Below, piece by piece: positions 25,511 to 34,662 of a DNA stretch of 64,000 nucleotides. Both the position numbers and the translations under genes were made by a program. The notes below the pieces were generated by a model. It saw nothing but the letters and a program-made list of their open reading frames with translations, did not search any database and had not been told where the DNA came from. Every line of letters begins with the position of its first letter. The first letter of the stretch is position 1. Origin of the DNA: Azoarcus indigens (GTDB lineage: Bacteria; Pseudomonadota; Gammaproteobacteria; Burkholderiales; Rhodocyclaceae). The stretch spans positions 124,001 through 188,000 of the forward strand of contig NZ_SNVV01000008.1 of the NCBI RefSeq assembly GCF_004361735.1, written 5' to 3'.

Positions 25511-26524
25511 CTAGACGGCCTCCTCCTGCGCCGGCCGCCGCATCGGCAGCCTGCCGCGGCAACCGGGAAAGCGGCGGCAACCCCAGAAAGCGCCGCGAGC
25601 GCTCTCGCGGGCGGTCATCTTGTCGCCGCATTGCGGGCAGCTAGGCGTGGTCCAGTCGCCCTCGGTCGCCAGTGCCAGCAGGCGGGCGGAAGCATCCGCC
25701 GGCAGCCGCTGCAGCATCGCGAGAAAGAGCTTGCCATCCACCAGGGTGATGCGGTTGTCGGCGGCAAAGGCGCGCGCTTCCGGGCTGAAGCCGCGCGGCG
25801 CCATGAAGAAGCCCTTGTCCACCTTCTCGTGCGCCATCACACCGCGCAACTCCCGCACCGTGGCCACGCCCACCGGACGGCTCAGCGCCTTGCACTGGAC
25901 CACCGCGGTCGCCCGGCCGGCGTCGGCCTCGTCCTGGAACAGGCGGATGTCCACCCCGCCATCCGCGCCCAGCGCCGTGGTCCGGGCGGCAATCCCCTTC
26001 TCGCGGTAGAAGGCGCAGCACAGATCCTCGAAGCGCTTCCACTCCACCTGGTCCAGCGCAGCAAGCGACCAGGCGGTGGGCCGCGGCGGGCGGGCCGGCG
26101 GTAGCTCGGCCCTCGAGCCGGCGGCCGGACCGGCAGCGGCCAGGCCGCTTGCCGGGTGCTCCTGCTCCGCGGCCGTCTTTCCGCCTGCGCTCCCACCTGC
26201 GGGCACCGGCGGCCGTGCCGGCGCCTGTTCGCGGAAGGCGGTGCCGGCGGACAGCGCTTCTGTACCACCAGCACCAGCGGACGAGCGGCCCAGGAAGCGG
26301 ATCACGGCGATGACGGCGAACAGGAAGGCCAGCCCCCAGGCGGGCAGCGCCAGCACGTTGAAAATGGGTTGCAGCAGCGGATGACCGGCGGCATAGCCGG
26401 GCAGGATGACGGTGCCGGCAAACAGGCAGCAGGCGGAAAGAAAGGCGGAAAGCCGCCAGTCCGACTGCATCGCCACGGCAATCACGCCCTGTTTCTTCTT
26501 TCTTCTCTTGCGGTAAGCGGCCAT
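25511..26524 (-). CDS. Mrr-like restriction endonuclease with membrane anchor and zinc finger
   Basis: 337 residues. Two hydrophobic segments lie near the N-terminus (LSAFLSACCLFAGTVILPGY, ALPAWGLAFLFAVIAVIRFL), then a Pro/Ala-rich linker. An Mrr_cat nuclease domain follows with the PD-(D/E)xK-type pattern GADGGVDIRLF and VVQCKAL. A C-terminal topoisomerase-type C4 zinc finger closes the protein (CPQCGDKM through FWGCRRFPGC). This domain order is known in membrane-anchored restriction-like proteins of unclear target. The start at 26524 is uncertain, as no good ribosome-binding site is visible. No methyltransferase partner is nearby. Confidence 0.8.
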   Translation of the reverse strand: MAAYRKRRKKKQGVIAVAMQSDWRLSAFLSACCLFAGTVILPGYAAGHPLLQPIFNVLALPAWGLAFLFAVIAVIRFLGRSSAGAGGTEALSAGTAFREQAPARPPVPAGGSAGGKTAAEQEHPASGLAAAGPAAGSRAELPPARPPRPTAWSLAALDQVEWKRFEDLCCAFYREKGIAARTTALGADGGVDIRLFQDEADAGRATAVVQCKALSRPVGVATVRELRGVMAHEKVDKGFFMAPRGFSPEARAFAADNRITLVDGKLFLAMLQRLPADASARLLALATEGDWTTPSCPQCGDKMTARESARGAFWGCRRFPGCRGRLPMRRPAQEEAV

Positions 26525-26725
26525 CGCTTGCCGGCCGGCCCTGCGCCGCGGGAGCCTGCCGAATACCTCACTGCGGAAGTGGTCAATGGCTCCCGATATT
26601 ACTTTTCGGTAAATACATCGGCATGTGTCGTGGATCACGCCACGGGGAAATCGGCGACCGCCGCCCGCGGCCCGGCGCGACATTTCCGATGATGGGCCGG
26701 GTTTGCGGACACCCCGCCGCTGCCT

Positions 26726-27694
26726 TCAGCCCGGTGGACGGGCCCGCGTGCGGGAAACGGCATCGGCCTCCTGCAGGCATACCAGCCTGTGCAGCGCCCT
26801 GTGGGTGGGCACGTCGGCGCCCTGTGCCTGCGCCATCTGCAGCAGCACGCCGGTGATGGCATCCAGTTCCGTGCGGCGGCCCGCCAGCAGATCCTGCAGC
26901 ATGCTGGTGCGGTTGGCGGCGGTGGCCCGCACTACCGCCCATACCCTTTCGCGCGCCTGCGCTTCGTCCAGCGCCAGGCCGGCGCTGCGCAGCACCGGCC
27001 AGGCTTCGGCCACCAGCGCCTCGACGTAGGCGGGATACGGCGGCTCCAGCAGGGCGCTGGTAGGCACCCGGAATACCGCCGTCAGCGGATTGAGGGCGAG
27101 GTTCACCAGCAACTTGGCGAGGCGGGCGGCGGCGATCTCCGGCTCCACCCGCGCCGGGAAGCCGGCTTCCCCCAGCCATTGCGCCAGCACCTCGAAGCCC
27201 GGCGGCAGCAGCGTTTCGCCGCTGCCCGCAAGGGTCACCACCCGGCCCTTGCGGTGCGCGCCCATGGTGGTCACGCCCTGGCCTACCAGCGGCACGCCCG
27301 CGGCAGCCTCCCGCAGCCGGCTTTCCACCAACCCGTTCTGCAGCGACAGCAGGCCGCGCACCCCCAGTGCGGCAGCCGTGCCGGCCGCGGCGGCGGTGTC
27401 GCCGGCCTTCACCAGCAGCAGGGCCCATTCCGCCCGCGGCAAGCGGGGCACCGACCAGACCTCCGGCTGCCACTCGGCGCCATCCACCTGCACGCCGGCG
27501 CGCAACGCCACCGCACGCGCCGGCGAGGACGCCACCAGCGCCACCCGCATCCGCCGCGCCAGCCGGGCGCCGATGCTGAGGCCGAGCGCGCCGGCACCGA
27601 TGATGGCCAGCGGATAGGGCGCCCCATCCTGTCCGGGCCCGCCGTCGCGCCCTGCCGCTGCGTCCGCTGCAACCGCCCCGCCCTTGCCGTCCAT
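26726..27694 (-). CDS. 2-Dehydropantoate 2-reductase family protein
   Basis: 322-residue PanE/ApbA-type NADP reductase. It has the N-terminal Rossmann motif YPLAIIGAGALGLSIGARLA (about residues 27-46), the catalytic-region KLLVNLALNPLTAVF and the C-terminal SMLQDLLAGRRTELDAITG typical of the family. It could make pantoate for coenzyme A, but several paralogues of this family have other substrates and there is no pan gene beside it. The N-terminal 26 residues are low complexity, so the true start may be internal. Confidence 0.82.
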   Translation of the reverse strand: MDGKGGAVAADAAAGRDGGPGQDGAPYPLAIIGAGALGLSIGARLARRMRVALVASSPARAVALRAGVQVDGAEWQPEVWSVPRLPRAEWALLLVKAGDTAAAAGTAAALGVRGLLSLQNGLVESRLREAAAGVPLVGQGVTTMGAHRKGRVVTLAGSGETLLPPGFEVLAQWLGEAGFPARVEPEIAAARLAKLLVNLALNPLTAVFRVPTSALLEPPYPAYVEALVAEAWPVLRSAGLALDEAQARERVWAVVRATAANRTSMLQDLLAGRRTELDAITGVLLQMAQAQGADVPTHRALHRLVCLQEADAVSRTRARPPG

Positions 27695-27877
27695 ATCTCT
27701 CCCGCCTTCATACCGGTTGCCGCACGCCGGCCCGCCGGCGATACGGATAGGGCCCGCAGTTTAGGGGAGGCATGCCCGTGCGCGGCGGGATATCGCCGCT
27801 TGCGCGCCCGCCCGGCCATCCGGCGGCGCACAGCGAGCGCGCCACCTCCGACGGGAAAAGGGCGACAATCCCTGCCC

Positions 27878-28831
27878 ATGAACGACTTGCCGCCCCAGCG
27901 CCCGCATTCCTCCGACAATCCGCCCAGACGCAGGCGCCTCCAGACGGAGCCGGCAGCACTGGCCGACGATCTGGCCGGCCTGCTGGCCCTGCCCAGCCCC
28001 TTCCCCACCGAGGCCGGCACCGTGCTGCTGCAGGAGCCGGCCGGCAGCTGCCCGATGGAGCTGGGCACCCGGCTGAACGAAGGCAGCTACGGCCGCCCCT
28101 TCGTGCTGGAGCAGGACGGCTACCGCTACCTGCACTTCAACCTGCGCTTCCAGCAGAGCGGCATGTGCCTCGCCCGGCCGCAGGCGCTGGACCTGGCCTA
28201 CACCCGCGGCATGATGGCTTTCCTGCTGTTCGTGCCGCGGCCGCGCGCCATCCTGCTGCTGGGCCTGGGCGGCGGCTCGCTGGCCAAGTTCTGCCACCAG
28301 CACCTGCCGGCCACCGACATCACCGCGGTGGAGGTGGACGCCGACGTGATCGGCTTCCGCCGCGCCTTCCGCATTCCCCCGGACGACCACCGCTTCCGCA
28401 TCATCCACGGCGACGGCGCCAGCGTGCTGGCGATGGAGGAACGCCGCCAGGACGTCATCCTGGTGGACGTGTTCGACGAATACGGCGTGCCCGCCTCGCT
28501 CGCCAACAGCCACTTCTACGAGACCATCCACCAGCGCCTGTCGGCCAACGGCGTGCTGGTGATGAACATCGCCGGCGACCGCGAGGACTACCGCCTGCAT
28601 GTGGACAACATGGCCATTGCCTTCGACGACCGGGTGATCGCCATGTCGATCAAGGACGACGGCAACTACCTCTTGTTCGCCTTCAAGAGCCCGGACTTCG
28701 ACCCGCGCTGGAAGTGGATGCCGGCGCAGGCGCGCGAGCTGCAGGCCCGCCTGGGCCTGGACTTCCCGGAGTTCGCCCGCCAGCTGGAGCGCGGCCAGAA
28801 GCTGCGGCTGGCGCAGCGGCTGGCGCGCTGA
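27878..28831 (+). CDS. Spermidine synthase-like methyltransferase-fold protein
   Basis: 317 residues with a spermidine-synthase-type Rossmann domain: ILLLGLGGGSLAKFCHQHLP, TAVEVDADVIGFRRAF and DVILVDVFDEYGVPASL. It lacks the classical polyamine-synthase N-terminal domain and is best called a PF01564-like protein of unproven substrate. The start at 27878 is the first Met giving a plausible N-terminus. The much longer open frame upstream runs antisense through the PanE-like gene and is rejected. Confidence 0.75.
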   Translation: MNDLPPQRPHSSDNPPRRRRLQTEPAALADDLAGLLALPSPFPTEAGTVLLQEPAGSCPMELGTRLNEGSYGRPFVLEQDGYRYLHFNLRFQQSGMCLARPQALDLAYTRGMMAFLLFVPRPRAILLLGLGGGSLAKFCHQHLPATDITAVEVDADVIGFRRAFRIPPDDHRFRIIHGDGASVLAMEERRQDVILVDVFDEYGVPASLANSHFYETIHQRLSANGVLVMNIAGDREDYRLHVDNMAIAFDDRVIAMSIKDDGNYLLFAFKSPDFDPRWKWMPAQARELQARLGLDFPEFARQLERGQKLRLAQRLAR

Positions 28832-28858
28832 GCAGCCGCCCCTGGCGGCGGACCGCGC

Positions 28859-29956
28859 TCACAGCTTTTCGACGACCGCTTCCGCGATCGCCAGCGCCGA
28901 GGTCAGCCCCGGCGATTCGATGCCGAACAGGTTCACCAGCCCGCGCACGCCGTGCTCCGCCTCGCCCTGGATGAGAAAATCCGCCGCCGGCTCGCCGGGC
29001 CCCGATAGCTTGGGGCGGATGCCGGCGTAGGCCGGTTGCAGCGCGCCATCCGGCAGGCCCGGCCAGTAGCGGCGGATGGCGGCATAGAAGGCGTCGGCGC
29101 GTCGCGGGTCCACCGTGTAGTCGATACGCTCCAGCCACTCCACGTCCGGCCCGAAGCGCGCCTGGCCGCCCAGGTCCAGCGTCAGATGCACGCCCAGCCC
29201 CCCCGGCTCCGGCACCGGGTAGATCAGGCGCGAGAATGGCGAGCGCCCCGCCAGGCTGTAGTAATTGCCCTTGGCCAGGTGCAGCGGCGGCACCGTCGCC
29301 GGGTCCAGGCCGGCCAGCGCGGCGGCCACGCGCTGCGCCTGCAGCCCGGCACAATTCACCACCACGCCGGCCTTCACCGCCATCGGCTGCGCGCCGCCCA
29401 CCTCCAGCAGGATGCCGTCGCCGGCCACCTCGCCGCGCAACACCGGCGAACCCAGCGCCACCGCGCCGCCGGCCGCCTCGCAGTCCCCCTGCAGGGCCAG
29501 CATGAAGGCGTGGCTGTCGAGGATGCCGGTATCTGCGCTGTGCAGCGCGGCCACGCATTGCAGGTTCGGCTCGGCCGCCCGCGCCATCGCGGCCGGCATC
29601 ATCTCCAGCGCCGCCACCCCGTTCGCCCGCCCCGCCGCTAGCAGGTGTTCCAGCGCATCCGCCTGCGCCGCCGCGGTGGCGACGATGAACTTGCCGCAGC
29701 GCCGGTGGGCGATGCCGCGCGCCGCGCAGTACTCGTACAACAGCTGCCGGCCGCGCACGCACAGCGCCGCCTTCAGCGAGCCGGCTGGGTAGTAGATGCC
29801 GGCATGGATGACCTCGCTGTTGCGCGAGCTGGTGGCGGTGCCCGGCGCCCGCTCACGCTCCAGCACCACCGTCTCCAGCCCGCGCTGCGCCAGCGCCCGC
29901 GCCACCGCGAGGCCGACGACGCCGGCGCCGATGACGATGCAATCCACTCTTTCCAT
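28859..29956 (-). CDS. FAD-dependent oxidoreductase, L-2-hydroxyglutarate oxidase-like
   Basis: 365-residue DAO-family flavoprotein. Its N-terminus is [29 protein letters not shown], followed by the family mark [23 protein letters not shown], found in LhgO/L2HGDH proteins. The C-terminus has [21 protein letters not shown] and [18 protein letters not shown]. It probably oxidises L-2-hydroxyglutarate or a similar hydroxy acid and passes electrons to quinone. It converges with the spermidine-synthase-like gene. Confidence 0.82.
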   Translation of the reverse strand: MERVDCIVIGAGVVGLAVARALAQRGLETVVLERERAPGTATSSRNSEVIHAGIYYPAGSLKAALCVRGRQLLYEYCAARGIAHRRCGKFIVATAAAQADALEHLLAAGRANGVAALEMMPAAMARAAEPNLQCVAALHSADTGILDSHAFMLALQGDCEAAGGAVALGSPVLRGEVAGDGILLEVGGAQPMAVKAGVVVNCAGLQAQRVAAALAGLDPATVPPLHLAKGNYYSLAGRSPFSRLIYPVPEPGGLGVHLTLDLGGQARFGPDVEWLERIDYTVDPRRADAFYAAIRRYWPGLPDGALQPAYAGIRPKLSGPGEPAADFLIQGEAEHGVRGLVNLFGIESPGLTSALAIAEAVVEKL

Positions 29957-30123
29957 CCGCCAGCAGCCATCCGAAAGACAGACCCCGGACGATAAGCCAG
30001 TTCGCCGCTCAAGCGGGAGTCATCCGGCCCGGCGGGCCAGCGCCGCGGTGTTATCCTCGGCCACATCCCCGCGCCCCGCCGCGGGCTCAGACCAAAACCA
30101 GAAACCCCAAGGAAAGCAGCAGC

Positions 30124-31083
30124 ATGGACATCGGCCAGATCAGCGAGGCCATACAGCGCGACGGCGTCTGGGTCGTCTTCGTCAACGTGCTGCTGCAGCA
30201 GCTCGGCCTGCCGGTGCCGGCGGTGCCCACGCTGCTGCTGGCCGGCAGCCTGGCGCTGTCCTCCGGCCAGGCGGGGCAGATGCTGCTGGCGGCGGTGGCC
30301 GCCTCGGTGCTGGCGGACTGGCTGTGGTACCTCGCCGGCCGCGGTTTCGGCTACCGGGTGCTGAACGGCTTGTGCCGGCTGTCCATCAACCCCGGCTCCT
30401 GCGTGTCCGAAACCGAGAGCCGCTTCCTGCGCTGGGGGCTGGGCTCGCTGGTGCTGGCCAAATTCATTCCTGGCTTCTCCACCGTGGCCCCGCCGATTGC
30501 CGGCGCGCTGCGCATGCCGCTGCCGGGCTTCATCGCCGCGGTGTCGGCCGGCGCCATGCTGTGGGCCGGCGGAGCCCTCCTGGCCGGCTGGCTGCTGCGG
30601 GAGCGGGTGCGGGAGGCCATCGCCACGCTGAACGAGCATGGCGTGCTGGTCGTCACCGCGCTGGCCGTCGCGGTGGCGGTGTGGCTGGGCTGGAAGCTGT
30701 GGCAGAAGTACCGCTTCGAGTGCCTGGCCGCCATTCCCCACATCACGCCGGCGGAGCTCATCGAAGCCCTGGCCTCGCCGGCGCCGCCACTGTTGCTGGA
30801 CCTGCGCGGCGCCACCATGCAGGCGGAAACCGGGCCCATTCCCGGCGCAACGCCGATCTCCCTCGACGAACTCCGCGCGCTGGTGGGCAAGGAGCCCTGG
30901 GACCGCGCCATCGTCACCCTCTGCGCCTGCCCCGGGGACGCCAGCGCCATCCAGGCCGCCCGCGCACTGGGCAAACTGGGCTACACCTCGGTGCGGCCAC
31001 TGCGCGGCGGCTACGAAGCCTGGCTGGCGTCCGCCCGGCCGCAGGAGGCCATCGAAGCGATCCAGCCCGGCGCCCAGCAGTAA
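30124..31083 (+). CDS. DedA membrane protein fused to rhodanese domain
   Basis: 319 residues. The first ~200 form a DedA/SNARE-associated domain (LLQQLGLPVPAVPTLLLAGSLAL, VLAKFIPGFSTVAPPIAGAL), a family of lipid scramblases and flippases. A transmembrane helix (VLVVTALAVAVAVWLGWKLW) leads to a C-terminal rhodanese domain from about residue 215. The expected active-site loop reads TLCACPGDASA with Cys267 and Cys269. The fusion occurs in other proteobacteria, but its role in linking sulfur transfer to membrane lipids is unknown. The start follows AAGGAAAGCAGC. Confidence 0.85.
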   Translation: MDIGQISEAIQRDGVWVVFVNVLLQQLGLPVPAVPTLLLAGSLALSSGQAGQMLLAAVAASVLADWLWYLAGRGFGYRVLNGLCRLSINPGSCVSETESRFLRWGLGSLVLAKFIPGFSTVAPPIAGALRMPLPGFIAAVSAGAMLWAGGALLAGWLLRERVREAIATLNEHGVLVVTALAVAVAVWLGWKLWQKYRFECLAAIPHITPAELIEALASPAPPLLLDLRGATMQAETGPIPGATPISLDELRALVGKEPWDRAIVTLCACPGDASAIQAARALGKLGYTSVRPLRGGYEAWLASARPQEAIEAIQPGAQQ

Positions 31084-31265
31084 TACCAGTGACACCCGGC
31101 GGACCGCGCCCCGCCGCCCGCGGCGAGACACGCGCCTCAGCCGATGCCGCACTGCGGCGGGCCGAGGGCGGCGAGTTCCGGGATAATGCCCGGCCCGGTG
31201 ACCGGCGCCGCCCCGCCGGCTCTCCCGTCTATCCGCCCCTGCCCTAAGCCCGCGCCTCCCAGCTC

Positions 31266-32831
31266 ATGCCCGCCCCGGAACAGAACTCCACCATCCAGCG
31301 CAAAGTCGTCGTCGCCGCCTGCTTCGGCACCTTCCTCGAGTGGTACGACTTCCTCACCTTCGCCACCCTGGCCATCTATTTCAGCGTGCTGTTCTTCCCG
31401 CCGGACGACCCGGTGACCGCGCTGCTCGCCAGCCTGGGCACCTTCGGCGTCGGCATGATCGTGCGGCCGCTGGGCGCGGCGCTGTTCGGCTCGCTGGGCG
31501 ACCGCTACGGCCGCCGCGCCATCTTCCTCGCCACCATCGTGCTGATGGGCGCCTCCACCTTCTGCGTCGGCCTGCTGCCCACCTACGCCCGCATCGGCAT
31601 CGCCGCGCCGCTGCTGTTGCTGGTGCTGCGCATGCTGCAGGGGCTGTCGGTGGGCGGCGAGATCGGCGGCGCCGCGGTGTATCTCACCGAGCACGCGCCC
31701 ACCGGCCGGCGCGGCTTCTACACCAGCGTGCTGCAGCTGATGGGCCCGCTGGGCATGATGGCCTCCACCCTGCAGATCGTGGCGCTGCAGGCCTTCCTCA
31801 GCGATGCGGAGTTCCGCGACTGGGGCTGGCGGGTGCCCTTCCTGGTCTCCATCCTGCTGCTGGCCATCTCCATCCGCAGCCGGCTCAACCTGCACGAATC
31901 GCCGGTGTTCCGCCACCTGCGGGAGAAGAACGCGCTGGCCAAGGCGCCGCTGCGCGAGTGCTTCCGCGACCGCCACACCCTGGGCCGCATGGCGCTGCTG
32001 TTCTTCTGCATTTCCGCCGGCGGATCGCTGCTGTTCTTCTCCGCCCAGGTCTACACCACCGTGTTCCTGAAGAACGTGGTGAAGCTGGACGCCGCCACCA
32101 CCAGCCAGCTGGTGCTGGTCGCCACGCTGGCGCTGTTCCCGCTCACCCTGTACGCCGGCCGCCTGTCCGACCGCATCGGCCGCCGGCCGGTGCTGCTGGC
32201 CGGGCTCATCCTCGGCGCCATCGCCATCCTGCCCGCCTTCCACGGCCTGCTCACCTACGGCAACCCGGCGCTGGAACGCTTCAACCGGGAAGTGCCGGTG
32301 GTGCTGCTAGGGGCCGACTGCCGCTACGACCCCTTCACCGCCCCGCGCAACGACTGCGAGCGCTACCAGGAACTGTTCGCCCGCCTGGGCGTGGTGCACA
32401 GCCGCGCGCCCGGTGAACTCGCGGTGCGGGTGGGCGGGCAACAACTGGCCGGCTACCAGCCGGCCGAAGTGCAGGCGGCCATGATCGCCGCCGGCCGGCC
32501 GGACGCGGCCGACCCGGCGCAGATGAACCGCCTCGCCATCGTCGGCCTGCTGCTGGTGCTGGTGGTGGCGCTGGCCTGCATCACCGGGCCGCAGACGGCG
32601 ACGCTGGCCGAGCTGTTCCCGGCGCGCACCCGCTATACCGCGGTGGCGCTGCCGCACAACCTCTCCGCCGGCTGGATAGGCGGCCTGTCGCCCTTCATGG
32701 TCACTTGGCTCAGCGTGCGCGCCGGCGACACCCTGGCCGGCCTGTGGTACCTGGTCGGCCTGCTGGGGGTGGCCGCCGTCGTCGGCCTGCTGTTCCTGCC
32801 GGAAGTGCGCGACCGCGACCTGGAGACCTGA
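31266..32831 (+). CDS. MFS transporter, metabolite:H+ symporter type
   Basis: 521-residue MFS permease of the MHS subfamily (RKVVVAACFGTFLEWYDFLTFATLA at the start, then GDRYGRRAIFLATI and LQGLSVGGEIGGAAVYLTEHAP). An unusual hydrophilic insertion of about 80 residues (335-418) lies between late helices. It includes two Cys (GADCRYDPFTAPRNDCERY) that could form a disulfide on the periplasmic side. The substrate is probably a small carboxylate or osmolyte. No catabolic gene is adjacent. Confidence 0.85.
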   Translation: MPAPEQNSTIQRKVVVAACFGTFLEWYDFLTFATLAIYFSVLFFPPDDPVTALLASLGTFGVGMIVRPLGAALFGSLGDRYGRRAIFLATIVLMGASTFCVGLLPTYARIGIAAPLLLLVLRMLQGLSVGGEIGGAAVYLTEHAPTGRRGFYTSVLQLMGPLGMMASTLQIVALQAFLSDAEFRDWGWRVPFLVSILLLAISIRSRLNLHESPVFRHLREKNALAKAPLRECFRDRHTLGRMALLFFCISAGGSLLFFSAQVYTTVFLKNVVKLDAATTSQLVLVATLALFPLTLYAGRLSDRIGRRPVLLAGLILGAIAILPAFHGLLTYGNPALERFNREVPVVLLGADCRYDPFTAPRNDCERYQELFARLGVVHSRAPGELAVRVGGQQLAGYQPAEVQAAMIAAGRPDAADPAQMNRLAIVGLLLVLVVALACITGPQTATLAELFPARTRYTAVALPHNLSAGWIGGLSPFMVTWLSVRAGDTLAGLWYLVGLLGVAAVVGLLFLPEVRDRDLET

Positions 32832-33060
32832 ACGTCTCCTTCCCCGGGCACGCCGAATGCATGCCTGCGCGCTGCCGCAGGCAAACCGCGGCCACGCCAG
32901 CAAGCCGGCGCGGCATGGCGTACAAAGAATTCAGCAAGCGGATCGAACCGCCGGCGCCCGGCATGCTCTATCGCGATGCCGGCGGTACGATCCCGGCCGC
33001 CCGCAGGCCTGAGGCGGCACCGCCCACGCGGCAACCCGTCGCGCCGAACCGGAGACTGCA

Positions 33061-34038
33061 ATGACGTCTGCCCACGACTTGTCGCCCCGACTCACCCGCG
33101 CCCAGTTCCTGCGCCTGGCCGCCGGCACCGTTGCCGGCCTGGCGCTCCCTCCGGGGCATGCCGCCTCGCCCCGCCCCGCATCGGCACCGGCCGACGCCGC
33201 AGACCGCCCGGGCAAGCTCCTCACCCGCCCCATTCCCGCCACCGGCGAAGCCCTGCCGGTGATCGGCTGCGGCACCTACATCGGCTTCGACGCCGCCCCG
33301 GACACGCCGGAATACCAGCGCCTGCCGGCGGTGCTGCAGACCCTGTTCGACGCCGGCGGCTCAGTGCTCGACAGCTCGCCGATGTACGGCCGCGCCGAAG
33401 CCACCACCGGCGAGCTGCTGGCCGCCAGCGGCAGCCGCAAGCGCGCCTTCATCGCCACCAAGGTGTGGATACGCGGCCGCGCCAACGGCATCCGCCAGAT
33501 GGAAGACTCCCTGCGCCTGCTGCAGACGCGGCAGCTGGACCTGATGCAGATCCACAACCTGGTGGACTGGCGCGCCCACCTCGCCACCCTGCGGCAGTGG
33601 AAGGAAGAGCAGCGGGTGCGCTACCTCGGCATCACCCACTACACCGCCGCCGCCTACCGCGAGCTGGAGTCGGTGATGCGCAACGAGCGCTTCGACTTCC
33701 TGCAGATCAACTATTCGCTGGACGCCCGCGAGGCCGAGCAGCGCATCCTGCCGCTGGCGGCCGAGCGCGGCATGGCGGTGCTCATCAACCGCCCCTTCGG
33801 CGGCGGCGGCCTGCTGCGCAAGCTGCGCGACCGCCCGCTGCCGCCGTGGGCGGCCGACATCGGCGCCGCCAGCTGGGCGCAGCTGCTGCTGAAGTTCGTG
33901 CTCGGCCATCCAGCCGTCACCTGCGCCATCCCCGGCACCGGCCGCCCGGAACACATGGAAGACAACGTCGCCGCCGGCATGGGCACCATTCCCGGGCCGG
34001 AGTTCTGGCACCACCATGCGGATCTGATCGAGCTGTAA
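33061..34038 (+). CDS. Aldo/keto reductase with export signal
   Basis: 325 residues. The catalytic tetrad is visible: Asp104 and Tyr109 (VLDSSPMYGRAE), Lys134 (AFIATKVW) and His165 (LMQIHNLVD). The N-terminus carries a signal-like segment (RLTRAQFLRLAAGTVAGLALPPGHA) that resembles a Tat signal but has only one of the two arginines, so the export route is uncertain. The substrate is unknown. An unusual feature for an NADPH enzyme is the predicted periplasmic location. Confidence 0.82.
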   Translation: MTSAHDLSPRLTRAQFLRLAAGTVAGLALPPGHAASPRPASAPADAADRPGKLLTRPIPATGEALPVIGCGTYIGFDAAPDTPEYQRLPAVLQTLFDAGGSVLDSSPMYGRAEATTGELLAASGSRKRAFIATKVWIRGRANGIRQMEDSLRLLQTRQLDLMQIHNLVDWRAHLATLRQWKEEQRVRYLGITHYTAAAYRELESVMRNERFDFLQINYSLDAREAEQRILPLAAERGMAVLINRPFGGGGLLRKLRDRPLPPWAADIGAASWAQLLLKFVLGHPAVTCAIPGTGRPEHMEDNVAAGMGTIPGPEFWHHHADLIEL

Positions 34039-34120
34039 GCGGGCCGCCTCCGCCCCGGCGGAGCAACCCACCGGTGGCGATCGCCAAAGCCTCTCGGCAG
34101 GCAGACGGGGACCACCCGCC

Positions 34121-34390
34121 TCACTTGCCGAACAGCTCGTCCAGCGGATTGGGCCTGGCTGCCCCCGCCACGGCCGCCTTCGCGCCAGCGCGCCCGGCGT
34201 ACTCCTCCTCGATGTTGTCGCGGTAATAGCTCCAGGCCGAGCTGGAGCCGGACAAGCGGCGCCATACCTCCTCGCTGACGCCGCTGTGCTCCACCACCCG
34301 GCCGTCGTCCAACTCAACCCGCAGCAAGCGCTCACGCGCCGCATAGCCGATGGCCCGCAGCTTGCCGGAATTGACGCGCTTCATCTCCAT
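34121..34390 (-). CDS. KTSC-domain small protein
   Basis: 89 residues with a KTSC domain (MEMKRVNSGKLRAIGYAARERLLRVELDDGRVVEHSGV, then VWRRLSGSSSAWSYYRDNI). KTSC domains are found alone or at the C-terminus of lysyl-tRNA synthetase-like and phage proteins; function is unknown. The start at 34390 is set by AAGGAGGCGTCAGC. The open frame upstream of it has no coding character. It converges with the aldo/keto reductase gene. Confidence 0.75.
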   Translation of the reverse strand: MEMKRVNSGKLRAIGYAARERLLRVELDDGRVVEHSGVSEEVWRRLSGSSSAWSYYRDNIEEEYAGRAGAKAAVAGAARPNPLDELFGK

Positions 34391-34602
34391 GCTGACGCCT
34401 CCTTGCTCACTCCGCCGGCCAGGGCGCCGGGAGTCGATCGAAAAATGGGAAACCCGGGCAGTATGGCGCGATCGCGCCGCCCATGCCCGGTGCCGCTCGC
34501 AACCGGGCCGCGCCCTTGCGGTGGAGCCTCCGGCGAGGCACCGCCAGCCAGCTGGACCGCAGCACCGCGGAAGGGCGGTTTGCGCCGCCCAGCGGCGGCG
34601 GT

Positions 34603-34631
34603 ATGACCCTGCGCCGAAGAATGCATACAAT
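34603..34631 (+). promoter_or_regulatory. Promoter of the MocR-type regulator
   Basis: ATGACC and TACAAT, 17 bp apart, form a plausible sigma-70 promoter. The -10 overlaps the operator word ATGCATACAA. Transcription would begin about 25 nt before the start codon, leaving no clear ribosome-binding site. Confidence 0.45.
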
Positions 34632-34657
34632 GCCGGCAATTTTCTCCGACTGTATGC
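34621..34657. promoter_or_regulatory. Operator copy at the MocR-type gene
   Basis: ATGCATACAA (34621-34630) and an inverted TGTATGC (34651-34657) flank the predicted transcription start. The first ten bases are identical to the right half of the palindromes at 36290-36303 and 36439-36452. This points to autoregulation by the gene that starts at 34663. Confidence 0.7.
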
Positions 34658-34662
34658 CTTAG

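Noticed and set aside
25296-26384. Plus-strand frames opposite the Mrr-like gene
   Set aside because: Antisense Arg/Pro-rich shadows without ribosome-binding sites.
26789-27877. N-terminal extension of the spermidine-synthase-like gene
   Set aside because: It runs antisense through the PanE-like gene; protein homology begins only after the Met at 27878.
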